A stretch of 42,914 nt of DNA from contig CAYUSW010000031.1 in the NCBI GenBank assembly GCA_964447445.1, positions 1 through 42,914 on the forward strand. The letters run 5' to 3'. The position numbers and the translations under genes were made by a program. Of this stretch, positions 8,239 through 16,400 are shown one piece after another. A model generated the notes under the pieces. It saw only the letters and a list, made by a program, of their open reading frames with translations. It searched no databases and was not told the origin of the DNA. The DNA is from CAIOGO01 sp964447445 (GTDB taxonomy: Bacteria > Bipolaricaulota > Bipolaricaulia > UBA7950 > UBA9294). The stretch's first letter is position 1. Each line of letters starts with the position of its first letter.

Positions 8239-9054
8239 TTAGGCGTCGCGGTCGAGTTCGCTCTCCCAGGGTCGAAGCTCCGTGAGCAGAGCATGCTCGG
8301 TCATGTCGAGGTGGATCGGCGTGATCGACACGTAGCCTTCGGCGACCGCCTCGATGTCGGTTCCTCGCCCCTCGGCGGCGTTTCCCGTCAGCGGATCGCC
8401 GGTGATCCAGTAGTACTCTCGCCCGTGAGGGTCCCTCCCCGTCACAAGGTAGTTCGAGTACGCCTCGCCGCCGAGGCGCGTCAGCCGGCTCCGCAGGGCT
8501 TGCCCACCCGGGACATAGGGAACGTTGACGTTGAGCAGAATGCCGGGCGGGAGGGCCGGGCGCCCGAGGAGAAAGCCCACAAGCCGGCGGACGAAGTCCG
8601 CCGCGCGACCGTAGTCGAGATCGTCGCTCGGCGCCTGAAGAGTGTCGTACGACACAGCCACCGCCGGAATCCCCGAGCGCGCGCCCTCCATCGCCGCGGC
8701 GACGGTTCCGGAGTACGACACGTCACGGCCCAGGTTGAGGCCGGCGTTGATCCCGGAAACGATGAGATCGGGGCGCCCGTCGAGAAGACCGAGGAGCGCG
8801 AGGGAGACACAGTCCGACGGCGTCCCGCTCGTCGCGTACCCGACGCTGCCGTCCAGCAGCGGGACCGAATCCACACGAAGTGGCTTGTGAAACGTACGCG
8901 TGCGGCTCGCTGCCGACCAGTTTCTGTCGGGCGCGTACACCTCCGTGCGGCCGAGCGATGCGAGAGCTTTGCGCAGGGCGAGAAGCCCCGGCGCTGTGAT
9001 CCCGTCATCGTTCGTCAGCAGGAACAACCGCCCGGGTTTCGATGCGGCCATCAT
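8239..9054 (-). CDS. surE: SurE, 5'/3'-nucleotidase
   Basis: A 271-residue SurE-family phosphatase that removes phosphate from nucleoside 5'- and 3'-monophosphates in the cytoplasm with a divalent metal. The metal-binding N-terminus FLLTNDDGI carries Asp16 and Asp17. The second signature reads SGINAGLNLGRDVSYSGTV, followed by AAAMEGARSGIPAVAVS. Length is normal for the family. The ATG overlaps the rsmD stop codon (ATGA), so the two are translationally coupled. The start has two tandem Met codons and either may be used. SurE is often linked with stress survival and protein-repair genes, but the partner here is an rRNA methyltransferase. Confidence 0.95.
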   Translation of the reverse strand: MMAASKPGRLFLLTNDDGITAPGLLALRKALASLGRTEVYAPDRNWSAASRTRTFHKPLRVDSVPLLDGSVGYATSGTPSDCVSLALLGLLDGRPDLIVSGINAGLNLGRDVSYSGTVAAAMEGARSGIPAVAVSYDTLQAPSDDLDYGRAADFVRRLVGFLLGRPALPPGILLNVNVPYVPGGQALRSRLTRLGGEAYSNYLVTGRDPHGREYYWITGDPLTGNAAEGRGTDIEAVAEGYVSITPIHLDMTEHALLTELRPWESELDRDA

Positions 9055-9638
9055 GCGTCACCCCTCCCCGCCGAGCCTTCGATGTCGGCGGCCGTCCGAT
9101 AGAACCACAACTGATTGTCGCCGTAGCGCCGGTGATCCACGAGGGAGAGCCTCCCGAACGCGTCGTGGATCGACTCCGTGCTGTGAATCTCAGCCACGAC
9201 GACCGGATCGTCGCAGAGCAGAGCGGCATCGCCGAGCCCCTCCAGCGCCCGTGGGGCAAGTTCCCGGTAGTACGGCGGCCCGACAAACACAAGGTCGAAC
9301 CGCCGCCCGAGGTGCCGCAATCTGTCGAGCACATCGAGCGCTTCGCCCTGAATGACCTCCCCGCGAGGCAGGAAGTCGAGAGCATCGAGGTTCCGTCGGA
9401 CAATGGCGCATGCGTCAGCCGATCGGTCGACGAACGTGCAGGACTGAGCGCCTCGCGACAGGGCCTCGAGGCCGACGCTGCCCGTCCCGCAGTAGAGGTC
9501 GAGGAAGGCCGCGCCGTCAACAAAGTCGGAGAGGATGTTGTAGAGAGCTGAACGTACGAAGTCGCGCATCGGCCGTATGGACGAGTCCTCCCACTCCACA
9601 AGCTTCCGGCCTCGCCGTTCTCCGCCGATGATCCGCAT
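9051..9638 (-). CDS. rsmD: RsmD-like 16S rRNA (guanine966-N2)-methyltransferase
   Basis: This 195-residue protein starts with MRIIGGERRGRKL, the usual RsmD opening, and continues with RPMRDFVRSALYNIL and the SAM-binding motif FLDLYCGTGSVGLEALSRGA. It would methylate G966 of 16S rRNA in the small ribosomal subunit. The start at 9638 is chosen because AAGGAG lies five bases upstream. Codons further upstream lack such a site. One oddity: catalytic motif IV reads FVGPPY (Gly120) where the family has D-P-P-Y/F. That Asp normally positions the target amine, so activity or specificity may differ. The gene is first in a three-gene minus-strand group and has a promoter-like sequence at 9704-9732. Confidence 0.88.
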   Translation of the reverse strand: MRIIGGERRGRKLVEWEDSSIRPMRDFVRSALYNILSDFVDGAAFLDLYCGTGSVGLEALSRGAQSCTFVDRSADACAIVRRNLDALDFLPRGEVIQGEALDVLDRLRHLGRRFDLVFVGPPYYRELAPRALEGLGDAALLCDDPVVVAEIHSTESIHDAFGRLSLVDHRRYGDNQLWFYRTAADIEGSAGRGDA

Positions 9639-9647
9639 GAGCTCTCC

Positions 9648-9677
9648 TTGAAGGCGCGGAACCGCGTGGGCTATGAT
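9648..9677 (+). promoter_or_regulatory. Sigma-70-like promoter for the HAD/C39 operon
   Basis: TTGAAG (9648-9653), 18-base spacer, TATGAT (9672-9677). Transcription would start near 9684, before the GTG at 9721. An ATG at 9673 inside the -10 box therefore cannot be the start. Confidence 0.55.
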
Positions 9678-9703
9678 CGTCGTCTTCCCCACGGCATGGG
9701 AAG

Positions 9704-9732
9704 AGGATAAGAGAGGGGGCGTGGGCGATCAA
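9704..9732 (-). promoter_or_regulatory. Sigma-70-like promoter for rsmD-surE-comEA
   Basis: On the minus strand TTGATC (9732-9727), 17-base spacer, TATCCT (9709-9704). It faces the HAD promoter and its -35 box lies inside the first codons of the HAD gene. Confidence 0.5.
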
Positions 9733-10443
9733 CTGATGCCAGGTCAACGAGAGTTCTCCCACATCCTCTTCGACCTCGATCACACGCTCTCGTACTACCC
9801 CATGTCGAGCGCCAACGTCGTGGCAGCGACCTGGAGCCGGCTGGGGCTTCCCATCGAGCCCTTCGGGGCCGCTGACGACCTCGCATCCCGTTACGACGCT
9901 CTGTGGGTCAGTTTGGAGCGGAGTGCAGGCTCGGCCGATGAGCTTCGCCTCGCCGTCTGGCAGAGGATTCTTGTCGAACGGGGATTCGTTGAAGACGGAC
10001 TGGCCCACCGCATTGCCTCGGAGTACGGCGTCTTACGACGCGCAAACGGCGTCCGCTTGTTCGAGGGCGCGCGGGACTTCCTGGCCGACCTACGGGATGC
10101 AGGCTACAGGCTGGGTCTCCTTACGAACGGACTCTCCGACACCCAGTGGGAGAAGATCCACTCCTTGGGCATCAGGGCCACGTTCGATGCGATCGTCGTC
10201 GCGGGCGACGTCGGCGTCTACAAGCCTGATCCGCGGGCGTTCGCTTGTCTCGTCGATCGCCTCGTCGTCCGCCCGTCCGAGGCGCTGTTCGTCGGCGACT
10301 CGTATGATACGGACATTCTGGGTGCGCACGCTGCGGGAATGGCCACAGCGTGGGTCCGTCCGCAGAAGGCGGAGCCTCCGGGAGACGTCAGGCCGCGGTT
10401 CGCGTTTCCGAGGGCGACCGACCTCCGAGAGGTGCTACTGTGA
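9721..10443 (+). CDS. HAD-superfamily phosphatase (HAD-IA type)
   Basis: A 240-residue haloacid dehalogenase-like hydrolase. Motif I is ILFDLDHTL with the nucleophile Asp and the Asp two residues on. Motif II is LGLLTNGLS. Motif III is the Lys in VYKPDPRAF. Motif IV is FVGDSYDTDILGAHAAGM. A helical cap lies between motifs I and II (about residues 30-110), which fits subclass I. The likely activity is hydrolysis of a small phosphate ester such as a sugar phosphate or nucleotide; the substrate cannot be read from sequence. The GTG start at 9721 follows an AGAGGGGG stretch and fits the upstream promoter. The stop overlaps the next gene's GTG (GTGA), implying coupled translation with the secreted peptidase-like protein. 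Confidence 0.9.
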   Translation: MGDQLMPGQREFSHILFDLDHTLSYYPMSSANVVAATWSRLGLPIEPFGAADDLASRYDALWVSLERSAGSADELRLAVWQRILVERGFVEDGLAHRIASEYGVLRRANGVRLFEGARDFLADLRDAGYRLGLLTNGLSDTQWEKIHSLGIRATFDAIVVAGDVGVYKPDPRAFACLVDRLVVRPSEALFVGDSYDTDILGAHAAGMATAWVRPQKAEPPGDVRPRFAFPRATDLREVLL

Positions 10444-11333
10444 ATCGGTACCTGCTGCTCCGTCTGCTCGTTGCTGGGCTCGTCATTGTCGCGCTCTCAG
10501 GATGGCTGTCCGCGCACGCCGAATCTATCACGCTGCCTCGAACGATGCCGGCGTTCAATCAGATGTACACGAATGGGCCCGGCGCTTGGGGCGACTGCGC
10601 CCTGGGCACGGACGGCTGCCCCGACCGAATCCGCGGCACGGGCTGTCTGATCACCGCGTTCTCCGCCGTCCTCTCGTACTACGAGATCACGCTCGACATT
10701 CCCCCCGCGCTCTCCTCCACCGCCAGCCGGGAGCAAGGCATGGATCCCCGTATTCTCAATGATTGGCTTCGCGCCCGCCGCGGGTATGGCCGGTGTTCTC
10801 AGGACCCGGCGGGCTCATGCTGCCTCGAGTGGAAGAACCTACCCAAGGGTGTGGTGCTTGACTTCCACACGAACCGCAGCAACGTCGGGCTGAGTGCCGT
10901 GGCCGCCGTCATCATCGACCACGCGTTGCGACAGGGGCGTCCGATCGTTGCGGGTGTTCACTGGAGCTCCGCCTGTCGCAGTGGCTCGTCCCAGACCGAG
11001 GATTGCCATTGGGTTGTGCTAACGGGGAAGGTAGGAAGCACCTACTCGATCGTTGATCCCTACAATCCGGACACCACAAGTCCCGTAGGCCTTCGAACGA
11101 CGCTCGACAAAGGATCGAGGGGCAGCTACGTCATCGACCGCTTCGTCGTCGTCTCGCGCACGCCGGGCGACCCATCCGTCTCGAACGCCCTATCCACTGT
11201 CACTACGCCCCCTTCCGTCGTTACGCCCGAACCTCCGGCACGCCCCAACCCCGCGTCCAGCGTCGCTGTGCTCTTCGTGGCCCTCCTCCTCGTAGTTGCT
11301 GCGGTCCTTGTCGTGATGGGATCGCCGTTCTAG
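10440..11333 (+). CDS. Secreted, C-terminally anchored C39-like cysteine peptidase
   Basis: This 297-residue protein has a signal peptide (residues 1-27, cut near SAHA/ES), a papain-like C39_2-type domain, a Pro-rich linker and a C-terminal membrane segment (SVAVLFVALLLVVAAVLVV) ending in a few residues. Likely active-site residues are Gln41 (FNQMY), Cys69 (RGTGCLITAFSAVLSYY), His190 (EDCHWVVLTG) and Asp206 (YSIVDPYNP). The order Q, C, H, D and the spacing fit the family. Extra Cys residues (CALGTDGCP, CSQDPAGSCC) may form disulphides outside the membrane. It would cut or crosslink peptides at the cell surface; the target is unknown. Its TAG stop overlaps the stop of the convergent uppP gene by two bases. 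Confidence 0.75.
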   Translation: MNRYLLLRLLVAGLVIVALSGWLSAHAESITLPRTMPAFNQMYTNGPGAWGDCALGTDGCPDRIRGTGCLITAFSAVLSYYEITLDIPPALSSTASREQGMDPRILNDWLRARRGYGRCSQDPAGSCCLEWKNLPKGVVLDFHTNRSNVGLSAVAAVIIDHALRQGRPIVAGVHWSSACRSGSSQTEDCHWVVLTGKVGSTYSIVDPYNPDTTSPVGLRTTLDKGSRGSYVIDRFVVVSRTPGDPSVSNALSTVTTPPSVVTPEPPARPNPASSVAVLFVALLLVVAAVLVVMGSPF

Positions 11334-12127
11334 ACAGATCCACGCGTTGCGGCGAGGATGAACGAGGTGACGGCCAGCGCACCGCAGTAGACGGCAAACG
11401 GCCACAGCCGAGCCCGCGCCAGAAGAGCAAGAAGGGCTCGCAACGAGAGGAGCCCGATCGCGAACGCCACGGCCGACCCAAGAAGAATCCCCAGGACGTT
11501 CGCGTCCCGCGAAGCCGGGACGCCCGCCCCGTCCCACAGCACAAGCCCCGCAGCGCCCACCACCGCCGGGATGGAGAGCAGGAACGAGAATCGCGCCGCC
11601 CGATCGGGTCGAAGTCCCGCGAGAATGCCCACGCCGATCGTGAGCCCGCTTCGCGAAGCCCCTGGGACGAGCGCCACGGACTGCGCCACGCCGACCGCGA
11701 GAGCGCCGGGAACCGACAGCTCCCCGGCGGCCGACCGGCGAGCCCGATGGTCCGCAAGAAGGAGCACGGCCGCCGTGGCCAACCACCCGACGCCTACCAC
11801 CCACAACGAGCGAAACCATGCGCCTGCCGATTCTCGTAGCAGGAGGCCGACGACGACGACAGGCACCGTGCCCAGAATCAGAAACCCGACCTCCTTGCGC
11901 CGTTCGAGGCAGCCGCGAGGCGTGAGCGCGCGGGCGAGCTCCACGAGGTCGGAGCGGAGAGCAACGAGGATCGCCGCCACGGTCGCGAGGTGAAGACAGG
12001 CCTCGAAGATGAGCCCCGGCGGCGCAAGACCGAGGAATCTCTCCGCGAGGATGAGGTGGCCTGAGCTCGAGACGGGCAGGAACTCGGTCAGGCCCTGAAT
12101 CAGGCCAAGCACCAGGTACGGGATCAC
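11330..12127 (-). CDS. uppP: Undecaprenyl-diphosphatase (UppP/BacA)
   Basis: A 265-residue integral membrane protein that recycles the undecaprenyl carrier used in cell-wall synthesis by removing one phosphate from undecaprenyl diphosphate. Both family signatures are present: GLIQGLTEFLPVSSSGHL near the N-terminus, and the PGASRSGLTI motif in the middle. About eight hydrophobic segments are visible. The GTG start overlaps the TGA of the preceding ferredoxin-like gene (GTGA) with GGAGAG five bases upstream, so it is coupled to that operon. A cell-wall gene at the end of a redox operon may simply reflect genome compaction. Family members can confer bacitracin tolerance. Confidence 0.95.
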   Translation of the reverse strand: MIPYLVLGLIQGLTEFLPVSSSGHLILAERFLGLAPPGLIFEACLHLATVAAILVALRSDLVELARALTPRGCLERRKEVGFLILGTVPVVVVGLLLRESAGAWFRSLWVVGVGWLATAAVLLLADHRARRSAAGELSVPGALAVGVAQSVALVPGASRSGLTIGVGILAGLRPDRAARFSFLLSIPAVVGAAGLVLWDGAGVPASRDANVLGILLGSAVAFAIGLLSLRALLALLARARLWPFAVYCGALAVTSFILAATRGSV

Positions 12128-12891
12128 CGCTCTCTCCGCAGGCCGTACCGCAGCCGAAGCGACTCGGGCGCACAGGCATCCGCGCACGCGCCGCACTTGA
12201 TGCAGTTGTGGCCGTCGTGCTCGCGGCGCGGGTCGATGCCCATCGGGCAGCTGCTGACACACGCGCCGCACGCCGTGCACTCGGCGCGATTCCACCATAG
12301 ATGCAGCAAGCTCACCCGATTGAACAGGCTGAGGACGGCCCCCATGGGGCAGGCGTAGCGGCACCAGAAGCGGGCCACGAGGACCATGCCGAGGATCGAG
12401 GCCCCTAGCGTCGCCATGTGGACGAGGAACGGACCGTTCACCTTGGCGACGCCGAGAAATAGGTACGGCAGAGACGCCTCGATCGATGCCGCGGGGCAGA
12501 GCTTGCAGAAGATCGTGTCAGTGAGCGCCCACGCTCCGAGCAGCGTGCCCAATAGAACAAGAAACTTCCCGTACGAAAGACTGGATCGGATGCGCCGCCG
12601 CCGGAACGAAAGAAGATCGTTGAGCGTGCCAAATGGGCAGAACCAGCCGCAGAAGCCACGAGCGGCCGCAAGTCCGTAGACGACCATGGCACCGAGCCAG
12701 AAAAATGGCACGGTGCCGAAGATGACGAGATTCTGGGCGAGTCCGATCGGGCAGACCGTGACGGCCCACGGGCAGGCGTAGCAGTGCAGGCCAGGAAACA
12801 GGATGTGCGTCATCCCGATGCCCGTGGCGCCGAACAGCCCAAGGACGATGCCGAGCCCTTGCGTGATGCGTCGTCCGGTCGCGAGCTTCAT
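12124..12891 (-). CDS. Membrane polyferredoxin (NapH/YccM-like 4Fe-4S protein)
   Basis: A 255-residue protein with about five membrane segments and many Cys. The membrane part has conserved Cys-Pro motifs CYACPWAVTVCP, CGWFCPFG, CKLCPA and CRYACPMG, typical of the NapH/NosR/RdxA-type group. The C-terminus holds two 4Fe-4S motifs, CTACGACVSSCP and CIKCGACADACAP. Family members carry electrons between the cytoplasm or quinone pool and partners in the envelope. It sits directly after two thioredoxin-fold proteins with four-base overlaps, so a likely job is to feed electrons to them. No nitrate or nitrous oxide reductase genes are nearby. The ATG start overlaps the stop of the upstream gene (ATGA). 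Confidence 0.88.
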   Translation of the reverse strand: MKLATGRRITQGLGIVLGLFGATGIGMTHILFPGLHCYACPWAVTVCPIGLAQNLVIFGTVPFFWLGAMVVYGLAAARGFCGWFCPFGTLNDLLSFRRRRIRSSLSYGKFLVLLGTLLGAWALTDTIFCKLCPAASIEASLPYLFLGVAKVNGPFLVHMATLGASILGMVLVARFWCRYACPMGAVLSLFNRVSLLHLWWNRAECTACGACVSSCPMGIDPRREHDGHNCIKCGACADACAPESLRLRYGLRRER

Positions 12892-13928
12892 GATGCCTCC
12901 TGCAACAGAGCGACAAGGCGATCCCCCAGATCCTCCGCTCCGAACAGAATCTTGCCCGTCTGGAGGCAAGCGATCGCGGGAACGACAGTTCGCCCGGCGC
13001 GCGTCACGCCGTGAAGCACGGCCAAGTCGCGCTCGACCTCGGCGTCGACGAGTCGGTAGCGGACGAGCGGATTTCGGGACGCCACGAGGTCCACGAGGGC
13101 CTCGGCGTAAGGACAGGAACGACACCACGTAGCGTGGAAGACGAGCAAGTCGACCGGCGCCGCGATGCGATCGACGGCCGCCGCTTGTGCCGCCGACAGC
13201 TCGGCTCTCGCCGTCTCCGCGGTCTCGATTCCCACGCACGACGTGCAGAGGACGGCGCCCACAGCTTGCGCCTGCCGGTGCTGACCGAGAGAGACGCCGA
13301 ACCCGAGCGCCAGTCCTCCTGCGACGGCGAGCGACGCGTAGAGAGCAAGGCGTAGGCGCGGCGCACGCCAGACTGACCACGAGAAGGCAAGCAGGACGAC
13401 GAGGAAGCCCAAACCCATGGACAGCCAGGACGATCGCCCGGGAGTCTCTCTTCCTGGCTCGGCCGTATCGCCGCGGGGCTCGTCGGTGGCAGGATCCGCG
13501 GGTGACACGACGCGAAGCGTGAGCTTCACGGGTTCGACAATCTCGTAGCAGAGATCGTCGATGCAGTACGTGTAGATGGCTTCGAGCAGGTCACCCCGCA
13601 GTTCCCCGAGAGGCGCCGACGCGGCGACCGTCACGGTCAACCGGATCGTGGCGGAGGCAAACGCCGCGAGAACACTGACGCTCGTCGGCTCAGACGAGAG
13701 GGAGATCCCTTCCGCGCCCACCCACGTCAGCTCGATGTCGTCGGCCTCTCGGATGCTCTCGTTCTCGATCCGGACCGCGATCGTCGCCGTCCCTTCGGGA
13801 GTCACCTCCGCCGACGCCGGATCCACCGAGAACACCAGGATTCCTTCTTGTCCCAGAGCCAACGCCGACGCGCCGGCGAGGAGCAGGAGCAGGACCTGAA
13901 CCGCGCGAAGCCCGGGCCGCCGACTCAC
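12888..13928 (-). CDS. Envelope thioredoxin-fold protein with N-terminal Ig-like domain and two membrane segments
   Basis: A 346-residue protein with a novel-looking layout. Residues 1-27 are a signal peptide. Residues 28-145 are an Ig-like beta domain (VFSVDPASAEVTPEGTATIA) containing CIDDLC. Two adjacent membrane helices follow at about 170-188 and 195-213. A C-T-S-C pair at 228/231 comes next, then a thioredoxin-like domain with VFHATWCRSCPYAEALV (CxxC at 269/272) and the cis-Pro region TVVPAIAC. If the signal peptide is cleaved, both the Ig and thioredoxin domains face outward. The CTSC pair beside the membrane could relay electrons between a membrane donor and the CRSC site. The GTG start overlaps the TlpA-like stop, and its own stop overlaps the polyferredoxin start. 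The relay role is inference. Confidence 0.75.
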   Translation of the reverse strand: MSRRPGLRAVQVLLLLLAGASALALGQEGILVFSVDPASAEVTPEGTATIAVRIENESIREADDIELTWVGAEGISLSSEPTSVSVLAAFASATIRLTVTVAASAPLGELRGDLLEAIYTYCIDDLCYEIVEPVKLTLRVVSPADPATDEPRGDTAEPGRETPGRSSWLSMGLGFLVVLLAFSWSVWRAPRLRLALYASLAVAGGLALGFGVSLGQHRQAQAVGAVLCTSCVGIETAETARAELSAAQAAAVDRIAAPVDLLVFHATWCRSCPYAEALVDLVASRNPLVRYRLVDAEVERDLAVLHGVTRAGRTVVPAIACLQTGKILFGAEDLGDRLVALLQEAS

Positions 13929-15049
13929 GATTCAGACTCCTCATCCAGAAGCGCGAGGACTACCGCCACGAGTTCGTCGCCCTGAAGGTTCCGCGCCCTG
14001 ATGATGCCGCTGCGGTCGATGAGGTAGGTCATAGGGATGCCAACGATCCGATAGAGAGAAGCGATGGGGCCGTCGGGCCCGTCGTAGATCTGCGGGTACG
14101 TGAGTGGGCTCAGGGCGACGATCTCGTCGAAGGCCGCGCGCGATCGATCCAGGTTGATGCCCACGACTTCGACGCCCCGTTCGCGGAAGGCCTCCGCCAG
14201 CGCCGCGACATTCGGCAGCTCCGCCAGACAGGGCTGGCACCAACCGGCCCAGAAGTCGAGGAGCACGATCTTCCCGCGAAGCGAGTCCATCCCCATCGAG
14301 CCTGCCTGAGGGTCTCCAGACCTGAAGCCGGGAGCTGGGTATCCCACGAGGAGAGGGGGCTTCGGCTCCGCGGGCTCCGCAGCGATCTCGATCTCCGCCT
14401 GGGTCCCGTCCGCGGCGACAGACGTCGCGACGTACGTGATCCCGTCCAGCACGAACGGCTCGCTCAGGCGGAACCGTTCGTGGGAGTCCACGTCCGTGAG
14501 GAGCCGCCCGTCCCCGTCGACGTCGACAAACAGCGTCCCGCCTTCGTCGTCGAACGTCCCGTCGGTGTTGTCGTCAACGACAGCCAGCAACACGCTCCGC
14601 TTCGCGGCCTCAAACGTCCCGAGGCGGTAGTTGTCGCGGCAGTAGGTGACCATGCCCGGAACAAGCGGAGACCACATGAGGAAGACCCGGTAGGATGCAG
14701 TTTGGTTGTCTGTCGCCGCAAGGACGAACTCCGGCGCGCCGAGCAGCGCTCCGTCGGCAAGGGTGCCCTCCCAATCAATGGGCGAGGCCGTCCCGTCGCC
14801 GTCGAGGTCGGCGGCGAGCGCCACCGCACCATCCTCACGAGGAGCGACCCGGACCTCGTGCTCGACGCCTGCGAGCGTCAGCATCCCCGAGAGCACGCCG
14901 GCCCCGTCGTCGTGCACCTTGATCGCACGAAGAGCGCACCACGTCGTGAGAGGCGTGATGTCGTCCACGTACTGCAGAGGGACGCTCGCCGCGCTCGCTG
15001 CCCCCGCGGCAAGCAGCACTCCGAGGCAAGCCGCGATCATGCCGCTCAT
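13925..15049 (-). CDS. Secreted TlpA/ResA-like thioredoxin with N-terminal domain
   Basis: A 374-residue protein with a signal peptide (residues 1-21, ASA/AS), an N-terminal region of about 220 residues, and a C-terminal TlpA-like thioredoxin domain from about residue 240 (VGYPAPGF, then IVLLDFWAGWCQPCLAELP, CxxC at 271/274, and GIPMTYLIDRSGII with the cis-Pro). The N-terminal region contains Asp-rich loops reminiscent of calcium-binding EF-hand or dockerin-like loops (DLDGDGTASPIDWEG, DDNTDGTFDDEGG, DVDGDGRL). It would act outside the membrane in thiol-disulphide exchange, perhaps on cytochrome or Cys-rich secreted proteins. GGAGGGG lies eight bases before the ATG, which overlaps the gltX stop. 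The function of the front domain is not recognised. Confidence 0.82.
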   Translation of the reverse strand: MSGMIAACLGVLLAAGAASAASVPLQYVDDITPLTTWCALRAIKVHDDGAGVLSGMLTLAGVEHEVRVAPREDGAVALAADLDGDGTASPIDWEGTLADGALLGAPEFVLAATDNQTASYRVFLMWSPLVPGMVTYCRDNYRLGTFEAAKRSVLLAVVDDNTDGTFDDEGGTLFVDVDGDGRLLTDVDSHERFRLSEPFVLDGITYVATSVAADGTQAEIEIAAEPAEPKPPLLVGYPAPGFRSGDPQAGSMGMDSLRGKIVLLDFWAGWCQPCLAELPNVAALAEAFRERGVEVVGINLDRSRAAFDEIVALSPLTYPQIYDGPDGPIASLYRIVGIPMTYLIDRSGIIRARNLQGDELVAVVLALLDEESES

Positions 15050-16335
15050 CCGCGCGGCCCCTCCGCCTGCGCGCGAAGGCGATCCGCGGTGATGGATGGG
15101 CCGACGGCAGACAGGATCTCGAATAGTCCCGGCCCGGCCTTTCGCCCTGTCACGGCTGCCCGGCATGCCTGCGCCACGTCCTTCAGCGTCGCTCCCTCGC
15201 CGGCAAGGATCGTGCGAAACGACTCCTCGAGTCCGGCGGCGTTCCACGGATCGAGCCGCTCGATTCCATCGGCAAGGATCCGCAACAGACGAGCCTGGGT
15301 CTCCGTCAGGGGTCCCGCGTCCTCGCGGTCGATGGAGATGGGAAACAGGATCTCCATGGTCGAAGCGAGGTCGGACAGAGTCTTGGCGCGATCGCGCAGC
15401 AGGTTCGCGCCGACGAAGAGCTGCTCGCGCCTTGCCTGAGACCACATCTGCGCACTCACGCGGCCGCGGGCGACGACCAGTGGCTCCAACAGGCCCACGA
15501 GGTGCTCGAGGTCGGCGCGCTTCATGTGCTGCTGGTTTAGCCACAGAAGCTTCGCGTCCTCGAACACGGCGGCGGACTTGTTCAGCCCTTCAAGCGTGAA
15601 CAGCCGCACGAGATCGGCGCGCGAGAACACCTCTTCGTCCCCGTAAGCCCATCCGAGACGGACAAGGAAGTTGACGAGGGCGTCGGCCAGAATCCCGCGA
15701 TCTCGGTAGTCGAGGACCGACGTCGCGCCGTGACGCTTCGACAGCTTGCCACGATCGGGGCCCAAGATCATCGGCAGGTGATAGAAGAGGGGCATGGCCT
15801 TCCCAAGCGCCTGATAGATGCGCATCTGCTTCGGCAGGTTGTTGAGGTGCTCGTCACCTCGGATGACGTGGGTGATGCCCATGTCGACATCGTCAATGAC
15901 AACCACAAAGTTGTAGACAAACGTGCCATCCGAGCGCCGGATGACGAAGTCCTTCAGCTGCTCGTTGCCGAAGCGCACGTCGCCGACCAGTTCATCGTGA
16001 ACGATCGTCACGCCGGAGTCGGGAACGCGGAACCACCACGCGCCATCCTTCTCGTAGGCCGCGCCGGAGCGAAGGAGCGATTCGGCGGCCTCGAGGTGCC
16101 GGTCGTGACGTTCGGTCTGGCGGTAGTACTCATCCCAGTCCAATCCCAACCACCGCATGGATGCGACGATCTGCTCAATCGCATCGTCGGTGGATCGCTC
16201 GCGATCCGTGTCCTCGATGCGCAGGATGAAGACACCGCCCGCGTGGCGCGCGAAGAGCCAATTGAACAAGGCTGTGCGCGCGCCTCCAACATGTAGATAG
16301 CCCGTCGGACTCGGCGCGAATCTGACTCGAACCAT
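15046..16335 (-). CDS. gltX: Glutamyl-tRNA synthetase
   Basis: A 429-residue class I aminoacyl-tRNA synthetase that charges tRNA with glutamate. The N-terminus VRVRFAPSPTGYLHVGGART carries the HIGH-type signature, followed by FILRIEDTD. The KMSKS-type loop reads GKLSKRHGATSV. The helical anticodon-binding part is shorter than the common 470-490 residues of the family. Whether it also charges tRNA-Gln (non-discriminating, needing GatCAB) cannot be decided here. The ATG at 16335 is preceded at nine bases by a GGAGAGGGGG stretch. It lies 65 bases after the methyltransferase gene and overlaps the TlpA-like gene, so it heads or shares the redox operon. Confidence 0.96.
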   Translation of the reverse strand: MVRVRFAPSPTGYLHVGGARTALFNWLFARHAGGVFILRIEDTDRERSTDDAIEQIVASMRWLGLDWDEYYRQTERHDRHLEAAESLLRSGAAYEKDGAWWFRVPDSGVTIVHDELVGDVRFGNEQLKDFVIRRSDGTFVYNFVVVIDDVDMGITHVIRGDEHLNNLPKQMRIYQALGKAMPLFYHLPMILGPDRGKLSKRHGATSVLDYRDRGILADALVNFLVRLGWAYGDEEVFSRADLVRLFTLEGLNKSAAVFEDAKLLWLNQQHMKRADLEHLVGLLEPLVVARGRVSAQMWSQARREQLFVGANLLRDRAKTLSDLASTMEILFPISIDREDAGPLTETQARLLRILADGIERLDPWNAAGLEESFRTILAGEGATLKDVAQACRAAVTGRKAGPGLFEILSAVGPSITADRLRAQAEGPRG

Positions 16336-16400
16336 GGCCCGTAGCCCCCTCTCCTTCTCGCGGCATTGTACCTCGCCCGCGGTCGCCGCCCGAGCCGCTC

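Noticed and set aside
9639..9692. N-terminal extension of RsmD
   Set aside because: The family start MRIIGG coincides with a good ribosome site at 9638.
9673..9720. Upstream ATG as start of the HAD gene
   Set aside because: It overlaps the -10 box of the likely promoter and has no ribosome site; GTG at 9721 fits better.
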